Shown here piece after piece: positions 8,002 to 16,531 of a stretch of 64,000 nucleotides of DNA; position 1 is the stretch's first letter, and every line of letters starts with the position of its first letter. The stretch is from Hyphomicrobium sp. ghe19 (GTDB taxonomy: Bacteria > Pseudomonadota > Alphaproteobacteria > Rhizobiales > Hyphomicrobiaceae), in the NCBI RefSeq assembly GCF_902712875.1, contig NZ_LR743509.1, positions 3,486,001 through 3,550,000 of the forward strand, given 5' to 3'. Both the position numbers and the translations under genes were made by a program. The notes under the pieces are model-generated. The model was not told where the DNA came from and searched no databases. It saw only the letters and a program-made list of their open reading frames with translations.

Positions 8002-9333
8002 TTGCTCGGCGCGGTGATCGAAGCGATGGCGGATGGCACGACGGCAGAGCGCACCGAGCGTCTCGGCCGTCTCCTCGATCAGCTCGATGCAACCGGGCGA
8101 TGGGCGCTTCTGAAACTCATCGGCGGAGCGCCGCGTGTCGGCGTGTCGGCGCGTCTTGCGCGTACGGCACTTGCCGAAAGTTACGGCCGCGACGTTTCCG
8201 AGATCGAAGAGGTGTGGCATGCGCTCGAGCCGCCGTATCTCGAACTCTTCCAGTGGCTCGACGGCAAGGCGGAGCGTCCCGATCCCGGCGCGAAGCCGGT
8301 TTTTCGTCCCGTCATGCTTGCGCATCCGATCGAGGAGGAAGACTGGCCCCGCCTCTCTCCGGAAGACTTCTCCGCCGAATGGAAATGGGACGGCATCCGC
8401 GTCCAGGTCGCGGCTCGCGGCGGCGACGTGCGGATGTTCTCACGGCAGGGCGACGACATTTCCGGCGCCTTCCCGGAAATCCGATCGGCGTTCCACGGGC
8501 ACGACTGCGTCGTGGATGGCGAGTTGCTGATCATGCGCGATGATAAAATCGCGCCGTTCAACGACTTGCAGCAGCGTCTCAATCGCAAGTCGGTCACGGC
8601 GAAGATGATGTCGTCGTATCCTCCGCACGTGCGTCTCTACGATCTTCTGTTCGATGGGGAGGAAGATCTTCGCGGGCTCTCGTTCAGCGAGCGGCGCCTT
8701 CGCCTCGAAGCCTGGCATGCAAAGCATCATCCGCGGCTGACGGATGTGTCGCCGCTCGTGCCATTCAAATCGTTCGACGAACTCGGCGTGCTGTGGTCAT
8801 CGGCGCGGGCGGAAGGCATCGAAGGGCTCATGCTGAAGCGGCGCGCGAGCCCCTATCAGGCCGGCCGCGTCAAAGGCGAATGGTTCAAGTGGAAACGCGC
8901 AGCGCTAACACTCGACTGCGTGCTGATGTACGCGCAGCGCGGCTCCGGCAAGCGCTCGTCCTACTATTCCGATTACACGTTCGGGGTCTGGCGCACGGAC
9001 GAGAACGGCGAACGGCAGCTCGTGCCTGTCGGCAAAGCGTATTCCGGATTTACGGACGAAGAGCTGTTGGAGATCGACAAGTGGATCAGGGGGCATACGA
9101 CCGAGACGTTCGGCCCGGTTCGCGCCGTCGAGCCGGAACTCGTTTTCGAGGTCGCGTTCGACGCTGTACAAGAGTCGACGCGGCATAAATCGGGCGTCGC
9201 GATGCGGTTTCCGCGCATTCACCGCATCCGCTGGGATAAGCCCGCGGCGGAAGCCGATACTCTCGACACGGTGCTGCGGATCGTTGGAAGCGGTGCCGCC
9301 GCCGGGGCAGCGGCACCATCCGATCTTGTTTGA
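8002..9333 (+). CDS. ATP-dependent DNA ligase, catalytic and OB-fold fragment
   Basis: A 443-aa fragment read from a TTG, holding the rest of the N-terminal domain (LDATGRWALLKLIGGAPRVG), the nucleotidyltransferase domain with active-site lysine in EWKWDGIR (Lys128), and the OB-fold with VMYAQRGSGKRSSYYSDYTF and FEVAFDAVQESTRHKSGV. The enzyme class seals DNA nicks with ATP and works with the upstream Exo in repair. The frame is the same as that of 7522-7833 and is open back to 7858, so translation could start anywhere there; the TTG has no good ribosome site. Function of a ligase lacking the first hundred residues is uncertain; it may be a pseudogene. Confidence 0.72.
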   Translation: MLGAVIEAMADGTTAERTERLGRLLDQLDATGRWALLKLIGGAPRVGVSARLARTALAESYGRDVSEIEEVWHALEPPYLELFQWLDGKAERPDPGAKPVFRPVMLAHPIEEEDWPRLSPEDFSAEWKWDGIRVQVAARGGDVRMFSRQGDDISGAFPEIRSAFHGHDCVVDGELLIMRDDKIAPFNDLQQRLNRKSVTAKMMSSYPPHVRLYDLLFDGEEDLRGLSFSERRLRLEAWHAKHHPRLTDVSPLVPFKSFDELGVLWSSARAEGIEGLMLKRRASPYQAGRVKGEWFKWKRAALTLDCVLMYAQRGSGKRSSYYSDYTFGVWRTDENGERQLVPVGKAYSGFTDEELLEIDKWIRGHTTETFGPVRAVEPELVFEVAFDAVQESTRHKSGVAMRFPRIHRIRWDKPAAEADTLDTVLRIVGSGAAAGAAAPSDLV

Positions 9334-9343
9334 TCAGGCCCGC

Positions 9344-10546
9344 TTAAGCAGCGGCAGCCTTCGGAGCGTTCGCCGTTTCGGCGATGTAGCTCATCGCAGC
9401 GGCAACGCCGCCCTTCTTGTGCGGAACGCCTGCAAGCTCGAAGCCCATCTCGACCCCGGTCAATGCGCCGAGGACAGTCAGCTCGTTGGTGTCGCCCAGA
9501 TGGGCGATGCGGAAGGCTTTACCCGCGATCTTGTTCAGGCCGGTTCCGAGCGACATGTTAAAGTTGTCGAGCACGAGCTTGCGATAGGCGTCGGCGTTGT
9601 GGCCTTCCGGCACGATGACCGTCGTCACCGCGGGCGAATAGTACTTCGGATCGCGGCACTGGATTTCCAAGCCCCAGGCCTGAACCGCACGCCGTGTCGC
9701 TTCCGATAGACGGGCATGACGCGCAAAGATGTTTTCGAGCCCTTCCTCGTTGATCATGTCGATCGCCTCGGCGAGGCCGTAAAGCAGGCCCGTCGCCGGG
9801 GTGTAGGGGAAGTAGCCCGTCGCGTTCAGCGCCAGCATTTCGTCCCATGCGAAATACGACTTCTTGAGCTGAGCCGTCTTCGACGCTTCGAGTGCCTTGG
9901 CGCTGATTGCCGTGAACGACAATCCCGGCGGCAACATCATGCCTTTCTGCGAGCCGGCAACGGTGACGTCGATGCCCCACTCGTCGTGGCGGAGATCGGC
10001 GGCGCCGAGCGACGAGATCGCGTCAACCATGAGCAGTGCCGGATGCTTGGCGGCATCCAGCGCTTTGCGAACTTCATCGAGCCGCGAGAGACAGCCCGTC
10101 GACGTCTCGTTGTGGACAACGCAAACGGCCTTGATCTTGTGGGCGGTGTCGGCCTTGAGCCGCTTCTCGATGAGATTGGCGTCGGCGGCGATGCGCCAGT
10201 CGGTCGGGATGACTTCGGTTTCGAGACCGAGGCGGCGCGCCATGGCTTCCCACAGCACTGCGAACTGGCCCGTTTCGCACATCAGCACCTTGTCGCCAGG
10301 CGACAGTGTGTTGGTGAGGCTCGCTTCCCAGGCACCCGATCCCGACGCCGGATAGATGATGACGTGGCTCTGGGTCTTGAACAGGCCCTTGATGCCGCTC
10401 AGGACGCGTCTGCCGAGCTGCCCGAACTCAAGGCCGCGATGATCGAGAATCTGACGCGACATTGCCGCCAAAATGCGCTCCGGCACGGGCGTCGGCCCCG
10501 GGATCTGCAAAAAGTGGCGGCCAGGCCGGCGATTTTCTCTCGTCAT
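9344..10546 (-). CDS. sgaA: Serine-glyoxylate aminotransferase (serine cycle)
   Basis: A 400-aa class-V pyridoxal-phosphate aminotransferase that converts serine and glyoxylate into hydroxypyruvate and glycine, a core step of the serine cycle for C1 assimilation. Seen: RHFLQIPGPTPVPERILAAM at the start, the cofactor lysine in TVAGSQKGMMLPPGL, and MVDAISSLGAADLRHDEWGI before it. The ATG at 10546 has GAGGA nine bases upstream; a TTG at 10561 is less likely. The next enzyme of the pathway, hydroxypyruvate reductase, is on the same strand at 12330-13298, with an amidase on the opposite strand between. Confidence 0.92.
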   Translation of the reverse strand: MTRENRRPGRHFLQIPGPTPVPERILAAMSRQILDHRGLEFGQLGRRVLSGIKGLFKTQSHVIIYPASGSGAWEASLTNTLSPGDKVLMCETGQFAVLWEAMARRLGLETEVIPTDWRIAADANLIEKRLKADTAHKIKAVCVVHNETSTGCLSRLDEVRKALDAAKHPALLMVDAISSLGAADLRHDEWGIDVTVAGSQKGMMLPPGLSFTAISAKALEASKTAQLKKSYFAWDEMLALNATGYFPYTPATGLLYGLAEAIDMINEEGLENIFARHARLSEATRRAVQAWGLEIQCRDPKYYSPAVTTVIVPEGHNADAYRKLVLDNFNMSLGTGLNKIAGKAFRIAHLGDTNELTVLGALTGVEMGFELAGVPHKKGGVAAAMSYIAETANAPKAAAA

Positions 10547-10780
10547 TATAATAGTCCTCAAGGATCTTTTTATTCAGCTCCGAGGGTGTCCTAGTACTGA
10601 ACCGCTCCAGATACAATTGTTTGGGGCGCCGATTTGGGCCGATCCGCGGCGCTTTTTGTCTCGGCAGGGCTGCCCGCGGGAAAAAAAGCTTCTTTCCCGT
10701 CAAAGCCGCGATATTGACACACGCGCTGCCTTGCCACGCCGCGATGGCCGCACAACCGACCGAGACGAAGAGGCCACCCT

Positions 10781-12115
10781 GTGAGCACGTCGAATAAGAG
10801 CACGAGGCTCGAGCACCTTACGGCTTCCGCAGCGCGCGCGTTGCTGATCGCGGGCGATATCACGTCGGCGGATCTTGTCAGCGCCTACATCGGACGCATC
10901 GCAGAACACGACAACGATGTCGGCGCGTGGGCGCACATTGACGCCCGCAAGGCGCTCGACGCTGCTGAAGCGAGCGACGCGGCGCGGGCGCGCGGAGAGG
11001 CGATGCCGCCGCTCGCGGGAATTCCGGTCGGCGTAAAGGACGTCATCGACACAAAGGACTATCCGACGGAGCTCGGCTCGGAGGTCTTCACCGGGCGGCA
11101 GCCGTCAAATGACGCATTCGTCGTTTCGCAGCTCAAGGCCGCAGGCGCCATCGTGCTCGGCAAAACGGTGACGACGGAGCTTGCATTCTTCGGTCCTGGA
11201 AAAACGCATAATCCGCACGATCCGGAGCGGACGCCGGGCGGCTCGTCGTCGGGATCGGCGGCGGCCGTCGCCGACAATCAGGCGCCCCTTGCGCTCGGAA
11301 CGCAGACGGCCGGTTCCGTCATTCGGCCCGCATCCTATTGCGGCGTTATCGGCTTCAAACCGACGTTCGGATATACGTCCCGCACCGGCGTTCTGGCGCA
11401 ATCCCCGCCGCTCGATACAATCGGCGGCTACGCGCGATCGGTCGAAGACATCGCGCTGCTTTTCGATTGCATGAGCGACTTCGATGCTGCCGACGGCGAT
11501 ATGACGGCCGGCGCGAAGCCTTCGCTTTTAGCCGCGCTCAAATCATCCGAATTGCAGGCTCCCCGTCTGGCGTTCGTCAAATCTCCCGCATGGCCGCAAG
11601 GCGACGAGGCGATGCGCGCGGCGTTGGAGCAATTCGCTGTGCGCTTTGGAATTGTCGAGATGCCATTACCGGCGGCGTTCGACGAGATCCTGCGTCGCCA
11701 GCAGATCGTGCAGTTTTCCGACATCGCGCGGAATTACGGCCCGATCGCCGACGCCAATCCGGATCGCGTGTCGGCGAAGCTCAAGGAGATCATTGCGGAG
11801 GGTCGGACGTTTTCACAGGCGGACTATGACGCCGCGCGAAAGAAGCAGAATGTTCTCTACGCGGCGCTGCGGCCGATCCTTGATACCTACGACGCCATCC
11901 TCACGCCTGCGGCGGCGGGCGTCGCGCCGGTCGGGCTCGGCGGCACTGGCAGTCCGATGTTCAACGGTCTTTGGACTTACCTCGAAATGCCCTGCATCTC
12001 GCTGCCGCTGCTCGACGTCGATGGGCTTCCCCTCGGCGTGCAGCTTGTCGGCGCGCGCGGCGATGATGCACGGCTGTTGCGCGCGGCTGCGTGGCTGATG
12101 CAGCAGGGGAAGTAG
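10781..12115 (+). CDS. Amidase-signature family hydrolase
   Basis: A 444-aa amidase of the GatA/AtzF type. The Ser-cisSer-Lys triad is visible: lysine in GIPVGVKDVIDTKD, the two serines in RTPGGSSSGSAAAVAD and LGTQTAGSVIRPASYCG. The substrate cannot be predicted; GatA itself is unlikely because no gatC or gatB is adjacent and the neighbours are carbon-metabolism genes. The start is a GTG with GAAGAGG eight bases upstream. It runs divergently from sgaA and convergently to hprA. Confidence 0.85.
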   Translation: MSTSNKSTRLEHLTASAARALLIAGDITSADLVSAYIGRIAEHDNDVGAWAHIDARKALDAAEASDAARARGEAMPPLAGIPVGVKDVIDTKDYPTELGSEVFTGRQPSNDAFVVSQLKAAGAIVLGKTVTTELAFFGPGKTHNPHDPERTPGGSSSGSAAAVADNQAPLALGTQTAGSVIRPASYCGVIGFKPTFGYTSRTGVLAQSPPLDTIGGYARSVEDIALLFDCMSDFDAADGDMTAGAKPSLLAALKSSELQAPRLAFVKSPAWPQGDEAMRAALEQFAVRFGIVEMPLPAAFDEILRRQQIVQFSDIARNYGPIADANPDRVSAKLKEIIAEGRTFSQADYDAARKKQNVLYAALRPILDTYDAILTPAAAGVAPVGLGGTGSPMFNGLWTYLEMPCISLPLLDVDGLPLGVQLVGARGDDARLLRAAAWLMQQGK

Positions 12116-12137
12116 GGACGATCCGCATCCACTCCAC

Positions 12138-12229
12138 TGTCATCCTCGGCTTTAGGCCGAGGATCCATCGTGCCTCAAGGACAATTCGTGCTGCCTGATG
12201 GATCCTCGGGACAAGCCCGAGGATGACAG
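12138..12229. repeat. REP-like double-hairpin repeat (TGTCATCCTCGG...CCGAGGATGACA)
   Basis: Perfect inverted outer ends TGTCATCCTCGG / CCGAGGATGACA, with inner hairpins around GGCTTTAGGCC and CTCGGGACAAGCCCGAG and the shared GGATCCATC / GATGGATCC words. Same class as 5560-5650. Confidence 0.65.
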
Positions 12230-12276
12230 CAGGTGGACAAGCGGCATCCCATCAAGCAGGCCGACCGGCGGCGGAC

Positions 12277-12312
12277 AAAAAAAATGGCCGGGGCGAGCCC
12301 GGCCATTTTGAA
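12277..12312 (-). terminator. Terminator of hprA
   Basis: Read on the minus strand: AAAATGGCCGGG, a six-base loop, CCCGGCCATTTT, then further T residues. It lies 18 bases after the hprA stop. The A-rich left arm makes it potentially active in both directions, so it may also end the amidase transcript. Confidence 0.85.
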
Positions 12313-12329
12313 AGTCGCGATGACCGATC

Positions 12330-13298
12330 TTAGGCCAGCTTGAACGGCATGTCCTTGCCGGCGAAGAAGGCATCGATGTTGTCGAGCGCTTCGAAGCCCA
12401 TCTGGTTGCGCGCCTCGATGGCGGCGGAACCCAGATGCGGGAAGAGGAACGTGTTCGGCAGGTCGTAATAGCCTTCGTTGATCTTCGGCTCACCGGCGAA
12501 GACATCGAGGCCGGCGTAGCCCAAGCGTCCCGACTTCAGCGCCGCGATCATGTCCTCGTCCTTGACGAGGTCGCCGCGCGCCGTGTTCACGACGATGGCA
12601 CCTTGGGGAAGCTTCTCGATCACGTCCTTGTTGAAGAAGTAACGCGTCTCCGGCGTCGAAGGCGCGTTGATCGAGAAGAACTGCGAGACCTTCAAGAGGC
12701 TGTCGAGGCTGTCGTGATAGGTGGCGTTGTACTTCGCCTCGACCTCGGGCTTCGCACGATAGATGTCGTAGTAATGGATTTCCATGTCGAAGCCGCGTGC
12801 GCGCTGCGCCAGGGCCTGACCGATCTTGCCGAAGCCGTAGATGCCGAGCTTCTTGTTGTCGAGGCGCTGACCGACAAGTTGCAATGGCTGCCAGCCGGGC
12901 CACGAGCGCGTACGGATCATCTTCTCGCCCTCGCCCGCGCGCCGTGCAGCGCCGAGAAGCAGCAGCATGGCGATTTCAGCGGTCGCGACGGTGACGCCGT
13001 GCGGCGCGTTGCCGACCTTGATGCCGCGCTTCTTGCAGGCTTCGAGATCGATGTGATCGAAACCGATCGAGAACGTCGAGATGCACTTGATGTTCTCGGG
13101 GATCTTTTCGATCACCGGCGCCGGGCACTTCTCGTTGAGGGTCAACAGAATGGCGTCCACCGACTTCGCCGTCTCGAGCATCTCGTCGACGGTGATCTTC
13201 GGGTTGTCCCCGTGTGCGATAACATCATAGGTGGCCCGGGCGCGGGCCATGGCGGCCTCAGGGAGAGGCCAAGTAATCAGGATCTTCTTTTTCGACAT
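12330..13298 (-). CDS. hprA: Hydroxypyruvate reductase / D-glycerate dehydrogenase (serine cycle)
   Basis: A 322-aa D-isomer-specific 2-hydroxyacid dehydrogenase that reduces hydroxypyruvate to D-glycerate with NAD(P)H. Seen: the nucleotide-binding GIYGFGKIGQALAQRARGF, the catalytic arginine region VVNTARGDLVKDED, glutamate in DVFAGEPKINEGYY and the histidine in LFPHLGSAAIEAR. It directly follows the aminotransferase step encoded at 9344-10546. The ATG at 13298 follows GGAGAA; the frame open to 13358 has no homology. Its terminator is at 12277. Confidence 0.92.
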   Translation of the reverse strand: MSKKKILITWPLPEAAMARARATYDVIAHGDNPKITVDEMLETAKSVDAILLTLNEKCPAPVIEKIPENIKCISTFSIGFDHIDLEACKKRGIKVGNAPHGVTVATAEIAMLLLLGAARRAGEGEKMIRTRSWPGWQPLQLVGQRLDNKKLGIYGFGKIGQALAQRARGFDMEIHYYDIYRAKPEVEAKYNATYHDSLDSLLKVSQFFSINAPSTPETRYFFNKDVIEKLPQGAIVVNTARGDLVKDEDMIAALKSGRLGYAGLDVFAGEPKINEGYYDLPNTFLFPHLGSAAIEARNQMGFEALDNIDAFFAGKDMPFKLA

Positions 13299-13508
13299 GA
13301 GGTGAGGGTTCTCCGGGAGATCGGACGTTGATCGCAGGCACCGCTTGTGCCTCACCAAGCGGGGTCTGACAAGCCCGCTACGCCGCTGCGCTGCACCGCA
13401 ACCGGCCGAAGCGAAACGCTTTTTTCACCAAGACGGGCTCAAAATGCCGGCCGGATTATTATGGGCCGGCCAATCGATTGGCGCGCCTTCGGGCCTTAGG
13501 CAAACGTC

Positions 13509-13886
13509 ATGCGTACAATCTTGCTTGGTTTGGTGGTGCTTGCGGGCGCGAAGGTCTGGTTTCAGGACCGCGCCTATCGGGCCGCTATGAGCGAAGCGGT
13601 TGTCGAAGCCTATCGCGAGCGCGCCATTGAGGTCTGCCGCCGAAATGCTCCGAAGCGTGCTGCGGGGGCGCGTGACGAGACGCCGACCCAATGGGCCGCC
13701 CCTTCGCAAATCGAGGCCGTGATCGGCAATCCCGATATCGCTGTCGCGATTTGGGATACGCAGAACCCGCTGTGGAACCAGCGCTACCGCGATCCGCATC
13801 TCATTCTGACGTCGTCAACCGGCGGCCGCAGCGCGCGGTGCGCCTACGACGTCCACGAAGGCGGCGCGAAACTTTCGCTGCGCTAG
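13509..13886 (+). CDS. Small membrane-anchored or exported hypothetical protein
   Basis: A 125-aa protein of unknown function. The first 15 residues (MRTILLGLVVLAGAK) form a short hydrophobic segment, perhaps an anchor. The rest is soluble, with a C-terminal IWDTQNPLWNQRYRDPHLIL stretch and two cysteines. I recognise no family. It stands alone between hprA and the polysaccharide-type gene. Confidence 0.6.
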   Translation: MRTILLGLVVLAGAKVWFQDRAYRAAMSEAVVEAYRERAIEVCRRNAPKRAAGARDETPTQWAAPSQIEAVIGNPDIAVAIWDTQNPLWNQRYRDPHLILTSSTGGRSARCAYDVHEGGAKLSLR

Positions 13887-14057
13887 CCGGCTCTCGCTGC
13901 GCTAGCGCGTTTTCGGTGCAGATGCCCCGGCCGGCGGTAAAAACTTAACCAATAAAGCCCTGTTCATAATTGATCCTGACAATAGGGAGTGATTCGGCAT
14001 TGCCGGGCACGCGGGCGAACGCATACGGCGCCCGGACTTCACGGGCACTACGGGACG

Positions 14058-15683
14058 ATGAGCCAGGAAACGGCATCACCAGCACGGCGCGGCATGGGGC
14101 TCGGCTTCCCAGGCGCCCGATCGGCCATCGTCAAGCGCGCCAAGGCCGTCGCGGTTTTGCCGGTCATTACCGCGCTCCTCGCCATGGCCATCGTCGCCGT
14201 CATTCCCGACCGGTACTCAGCTTCGGCTCTCATCCAGACGGACCCGCAGCAGAGGCCTGCGACCAAAGCCGCTAATATACCGGCTCCCGCCGATACGCTC
14301 GCGTCCGATGCCGAGCGCCGCGAGATCGAAAAGCAAATGGACTTCATGCGGTCGGCGCAGATCATCGACCGCGTTATCGCCGAGCTTCAGCTTTCGAACG
14401 ATCCTGAACTCAACAAGCGTTCGCTATGGTCGTACCTCACCGGATTGCTGACGCGTCCGGCGCCGGGCGAAGCTCTGCGCGAGGCCATAATCGACAGGCT
14501 GAGCATCAGCCGCGTCCGCAGCACGTTCCTCGTCACCGTGCAGGTCACCACGAGGAACGCGGAAAAGTCCGCTCGCATCGCGAATGCGATCGCAACCCAA
14601 TACCTTGCGCAACAGCGATCACCCGTCGCCGCGGATCGCGCACCTCCCGCCAAGTCCGGCGAACTCACCGCTTCCGAGCGCATGTTTGCATCCCTTATCG
14701 GCAAGTATGGACTGAGCAGTCCGCTCGCCGGGCCGCGCATCGTGGGGGCTGCCGGTGCACCGAACCGGGCGGCCGGACCGAGGCGCGCGCGCATCGTTGC
14801 GATTACCGCCGGATCGACACTGTTGATGGCGCTTCTGCTCGCGCTCTGGCTCGAGCGGGAAGCGTTGCGGCGAACGCTGAAAGTCGAACAAACCCTCGCC
14901 TGCCCGCACATGATCTCCATTCCGGCGGTGACTGCGCATTCCGATCCGAAAGCGAACGCGCGCGGCGCGCGGATGATCGTCGCCGAGCCTCAATGCGTCT
15001 ACGCGGAAGCTGTGCGAAAGGTCTGCCGTGAGCTTGGACAGCGCAAAAGCGATGACGCCTCGCGCGTGATCCTGGTTGCGTCCGCCTTACCCGACGAAGG
15101 CTCGGAGAGTTTCGCGTCGAACATCGCGCATTACTTCGCGGTCTCCACGCAAGAGACCCTCCTCGTCGACTGCGATTTTCGAGGTAAGGGCCTGACGCGC
15201 GAACTGACGCCGCGGAATTCCAGCGGGCTTCTCGATCAGATCGCGGCGCGCGCGCCGATCGAGGACGTGATCTTGCGCGATAATCTGACGGGGCTGCATT
15301 TCCTGCCGGCGTCGGGGCCCACACCGATCCCCCTCGCGGTGGCGACAGCCATCCGGTCACTGGAATTTTCGAGGTCAATCGCCGGTCTCAAGTCACGGTT
15401 TCCCATCATTGTGCTGTCCGCGCCGCCTTTGCTGCCGATCTCGGACGCTCGCGTGCTCGCGGAACTCGCCGACGAAATCGTATTTCTCACCGCCTGGCAC
15501 CGGACGCCCCGATCGCTCGCTAAAAAGGCGCTGACGTTGCTCGAGGCCAACCAGAAGAAAGTCGTCGGCGCTGTGCTGACCGACGTCGCCGAGGACCAAT
15601 CCGTCGGCGTCATGAGCTTCGCCGCGATTTTTGATGAGATCCGGCGAGCCGCCCGCATGCCGTCGTTGCCCCGCGCCGCCTGA
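14058..15683 (+). CDS. Wzz/BY-kinase-like protein with degenerate nucleotide-binding motifs
   Basis: A 541-aa inner-membrane protein laid out like exopolysaccharide co-polymerase/tyrosine autokinases. A Wzz-like N-terminus has a membrane segment (VLPVITALLAMAIVAVIP), periplasmic coiled regions, a second membrane segment (IVAITAGSTLLMALLLALWL) and a cytoplasmic P-loop-type domain. The Walker A position reads SALPDEGSESFASN rather than GEGKT-type, lacking the lysine and threonine. Walker A' LLVDCDFRGKG is kept, but Walker B is IIVLSAPPLL with Ser in place of Asp. No C-terminal tyrosine cluster is present. It is therefore probably a catalytically dead member. The ATG at 14058 is preferred to 13989. 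No glycosyltransferases adjoin it; a mannose-nucleotide gene lies at 21683. Confidence 0.72.
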   Translation: MSQETASPARRGMGLGFPGARSAIVKRAKAVAVLPVITALLAMAIVAVIPDRYSASALIQTDPQQRPATKAANIPAPADTLASDAERREIEKQMDFMRSAQIIDRVIAELQLSNDPELNKRSLWSYLTGLLTRPAPGEALREAIIDRLSISRVRSTFLVTVQVTTRNAEKSARIANAIATQYLAQQRSPVAADRAPPAKSGELTASERMFASLIGKYGLSSPLAGPRIVGAAGAPNRAAGPRRARIVAITAGSTLLMALLLALWLEREALRRTLKVEQTLACPHMISIPAVTAHSDPKANARGARMIVAEPQCVYAEAVRKVCRELGQRKSDDASRVILVASALPDEGSESFASNIAHYFAVSTQETLLVDCDFRGKGLTRELTPRNSSGLLDQIAARAPIEDVILRDNLTGLHFLPASGPTPIPLAVATAIRSLEFSRSIAGLKSRFPIIVLSAPPLLPISDARVLAELADEIVFLTAWHRTPRSLAKKALTLLEANQKKVVGAVLTDVAEDQSVGVMSFAAIFDEIRRAARMPSLPRAA

Positions 15684-15901
15684 TTATCGGGACGACGCTC
15701 GCCCCGCACGAAACAACCTCCCGCTGTGCTTCTTTTTTCTTGCGTATCGATAGTCGGCTGTCGCCCGGCATATTGGCAAATGTTTCATCAGACGAACCGC
15801 GTTCGAGGCCTGCACGGGAATTCTTGCCCATACACTTAGGGAATAATTCTCGATGCAGCGCGGCCGCAAAAAACCATTTTTGCCGCTCGCCATCGCGCGA
15901 C

Positions 15902-15918
15902 CTAAAAATGGTTCTAAA
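15902..15918. promoter_or_regulatory. Candidate Irr iron-control element upstream of the TonB operon
   Basis: CTAAAAA-TGG-TTCTAAA has the 7-3-7 layout of the iron control element bound by Irr (TTTAGAA-N3-TTCTAAA); the right half is perfect and the left half matches four of seven. It also forms part of an inverted repeat with AACCATTTTT at 15872-15881. It lies about 125 bases before the first gene of a TonB/ExbBD operon, a classic iron-regulated target. The remaining 15684-16042 sequence shows no gene. Confidence 0.35.
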
Positions 15919-16042
15919 TCAGGTCGTCATGGGCGTCTGCCGACAGCGAATACTTACGAATTTCACACTGGTAACCGAACAGCAAAATCGCTACACGCCT
16001 TTCCGGAAATCCGACATTCTTTCGCTAAGAGAAGGTCATCGC

Positions 16043-16516
16043 GTGATCAGAGCTTTCAAGCGTTACTGCCTTGCATATGCGCTCGTTCTGCCGATCGGTG
16101 CTGTGGCGACACACGCCGTTGCCGATCCGACTGCCACACCCCCTTCGAAAGAGCTGGCTTCGACAGCGCCGGCGACCCACGTAGAGTTGAACAAGCTCGA
16201 GAGTTCCGACAAGGGTTGCCGCGCCTATATGGTCGTCAACAACCCGGGCGAGACGACGTACCAGTCGTTCAAGATCGACCTCGTGCTGTTTCAAACCGAT
16301 GGCGTCATCGGCAGGCGTTTTTCGATCGATCTGGCGCCGCTCCGGCCCAAAAAGAAATCCGTGAAGCTCTTCGAGATCGATGGAATCCAGTGCGATAAGA
16401 TCGGCTCGCTGCTCATCAACGACGTCATGGACTGCAAGGCTGAGTCCGGGCCCGTTTCGGGATGTCTCGAAAGCCTGAAGACCTCGACTCTCACGAACGT
16501 CCAACTTTCCAAGTAA
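16043..16516 (+). CDS. Secreted protein of the ExbB-ExbD-TonB operon, unknown function
   Basis: A 157-aa exported protein read from a GTG at 16043, which has AAGAGAAGG eight bases upstream. The signal peptide (VIRAFKRYCLAYALVLPIGA) ends near THAVADP. The mature domain has conserved-looking CRAYMVVNNPGETTYQSFKI and KSVKLFEIDGIQCDKIGSLL, with four cysteines after the signal peptide that may form disulfides. It is followed 15 bases later by exbB, so it is probably a periplasmic accessory of the TonB system. No named family is recognised. The larger frame from 15740 is not supported. Confidence 0.65.
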   Translation: MIRAFKRYCLAYALVLPIGAVATHAVADPTATPPSKELASTAPATHVELNKLESSDKGCRAYMVVNNPGETTYQSFKIDLVLFQTDGVIGRRFSIDLAPLRPKKKSVKLFEIDGIQCDKIGSLLINDVMDCKAESGPVSGCLESLKTSTLTNVQLSK

Positions 16517-16531
16517 CGCGGTGACCGCCTG

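Noticed and set aside
10714..10719. TTGACA as a -35 for the amidase gene
   Set aside because: No -10-like hexamer occurs 16-18 bases downstream in this GC-rich DNA.
12435..13331. 298-codon plus-strand open frame
   Set aside because: Shadow of hprA in high-GC DNA; composition and lack of any motif argue against it.
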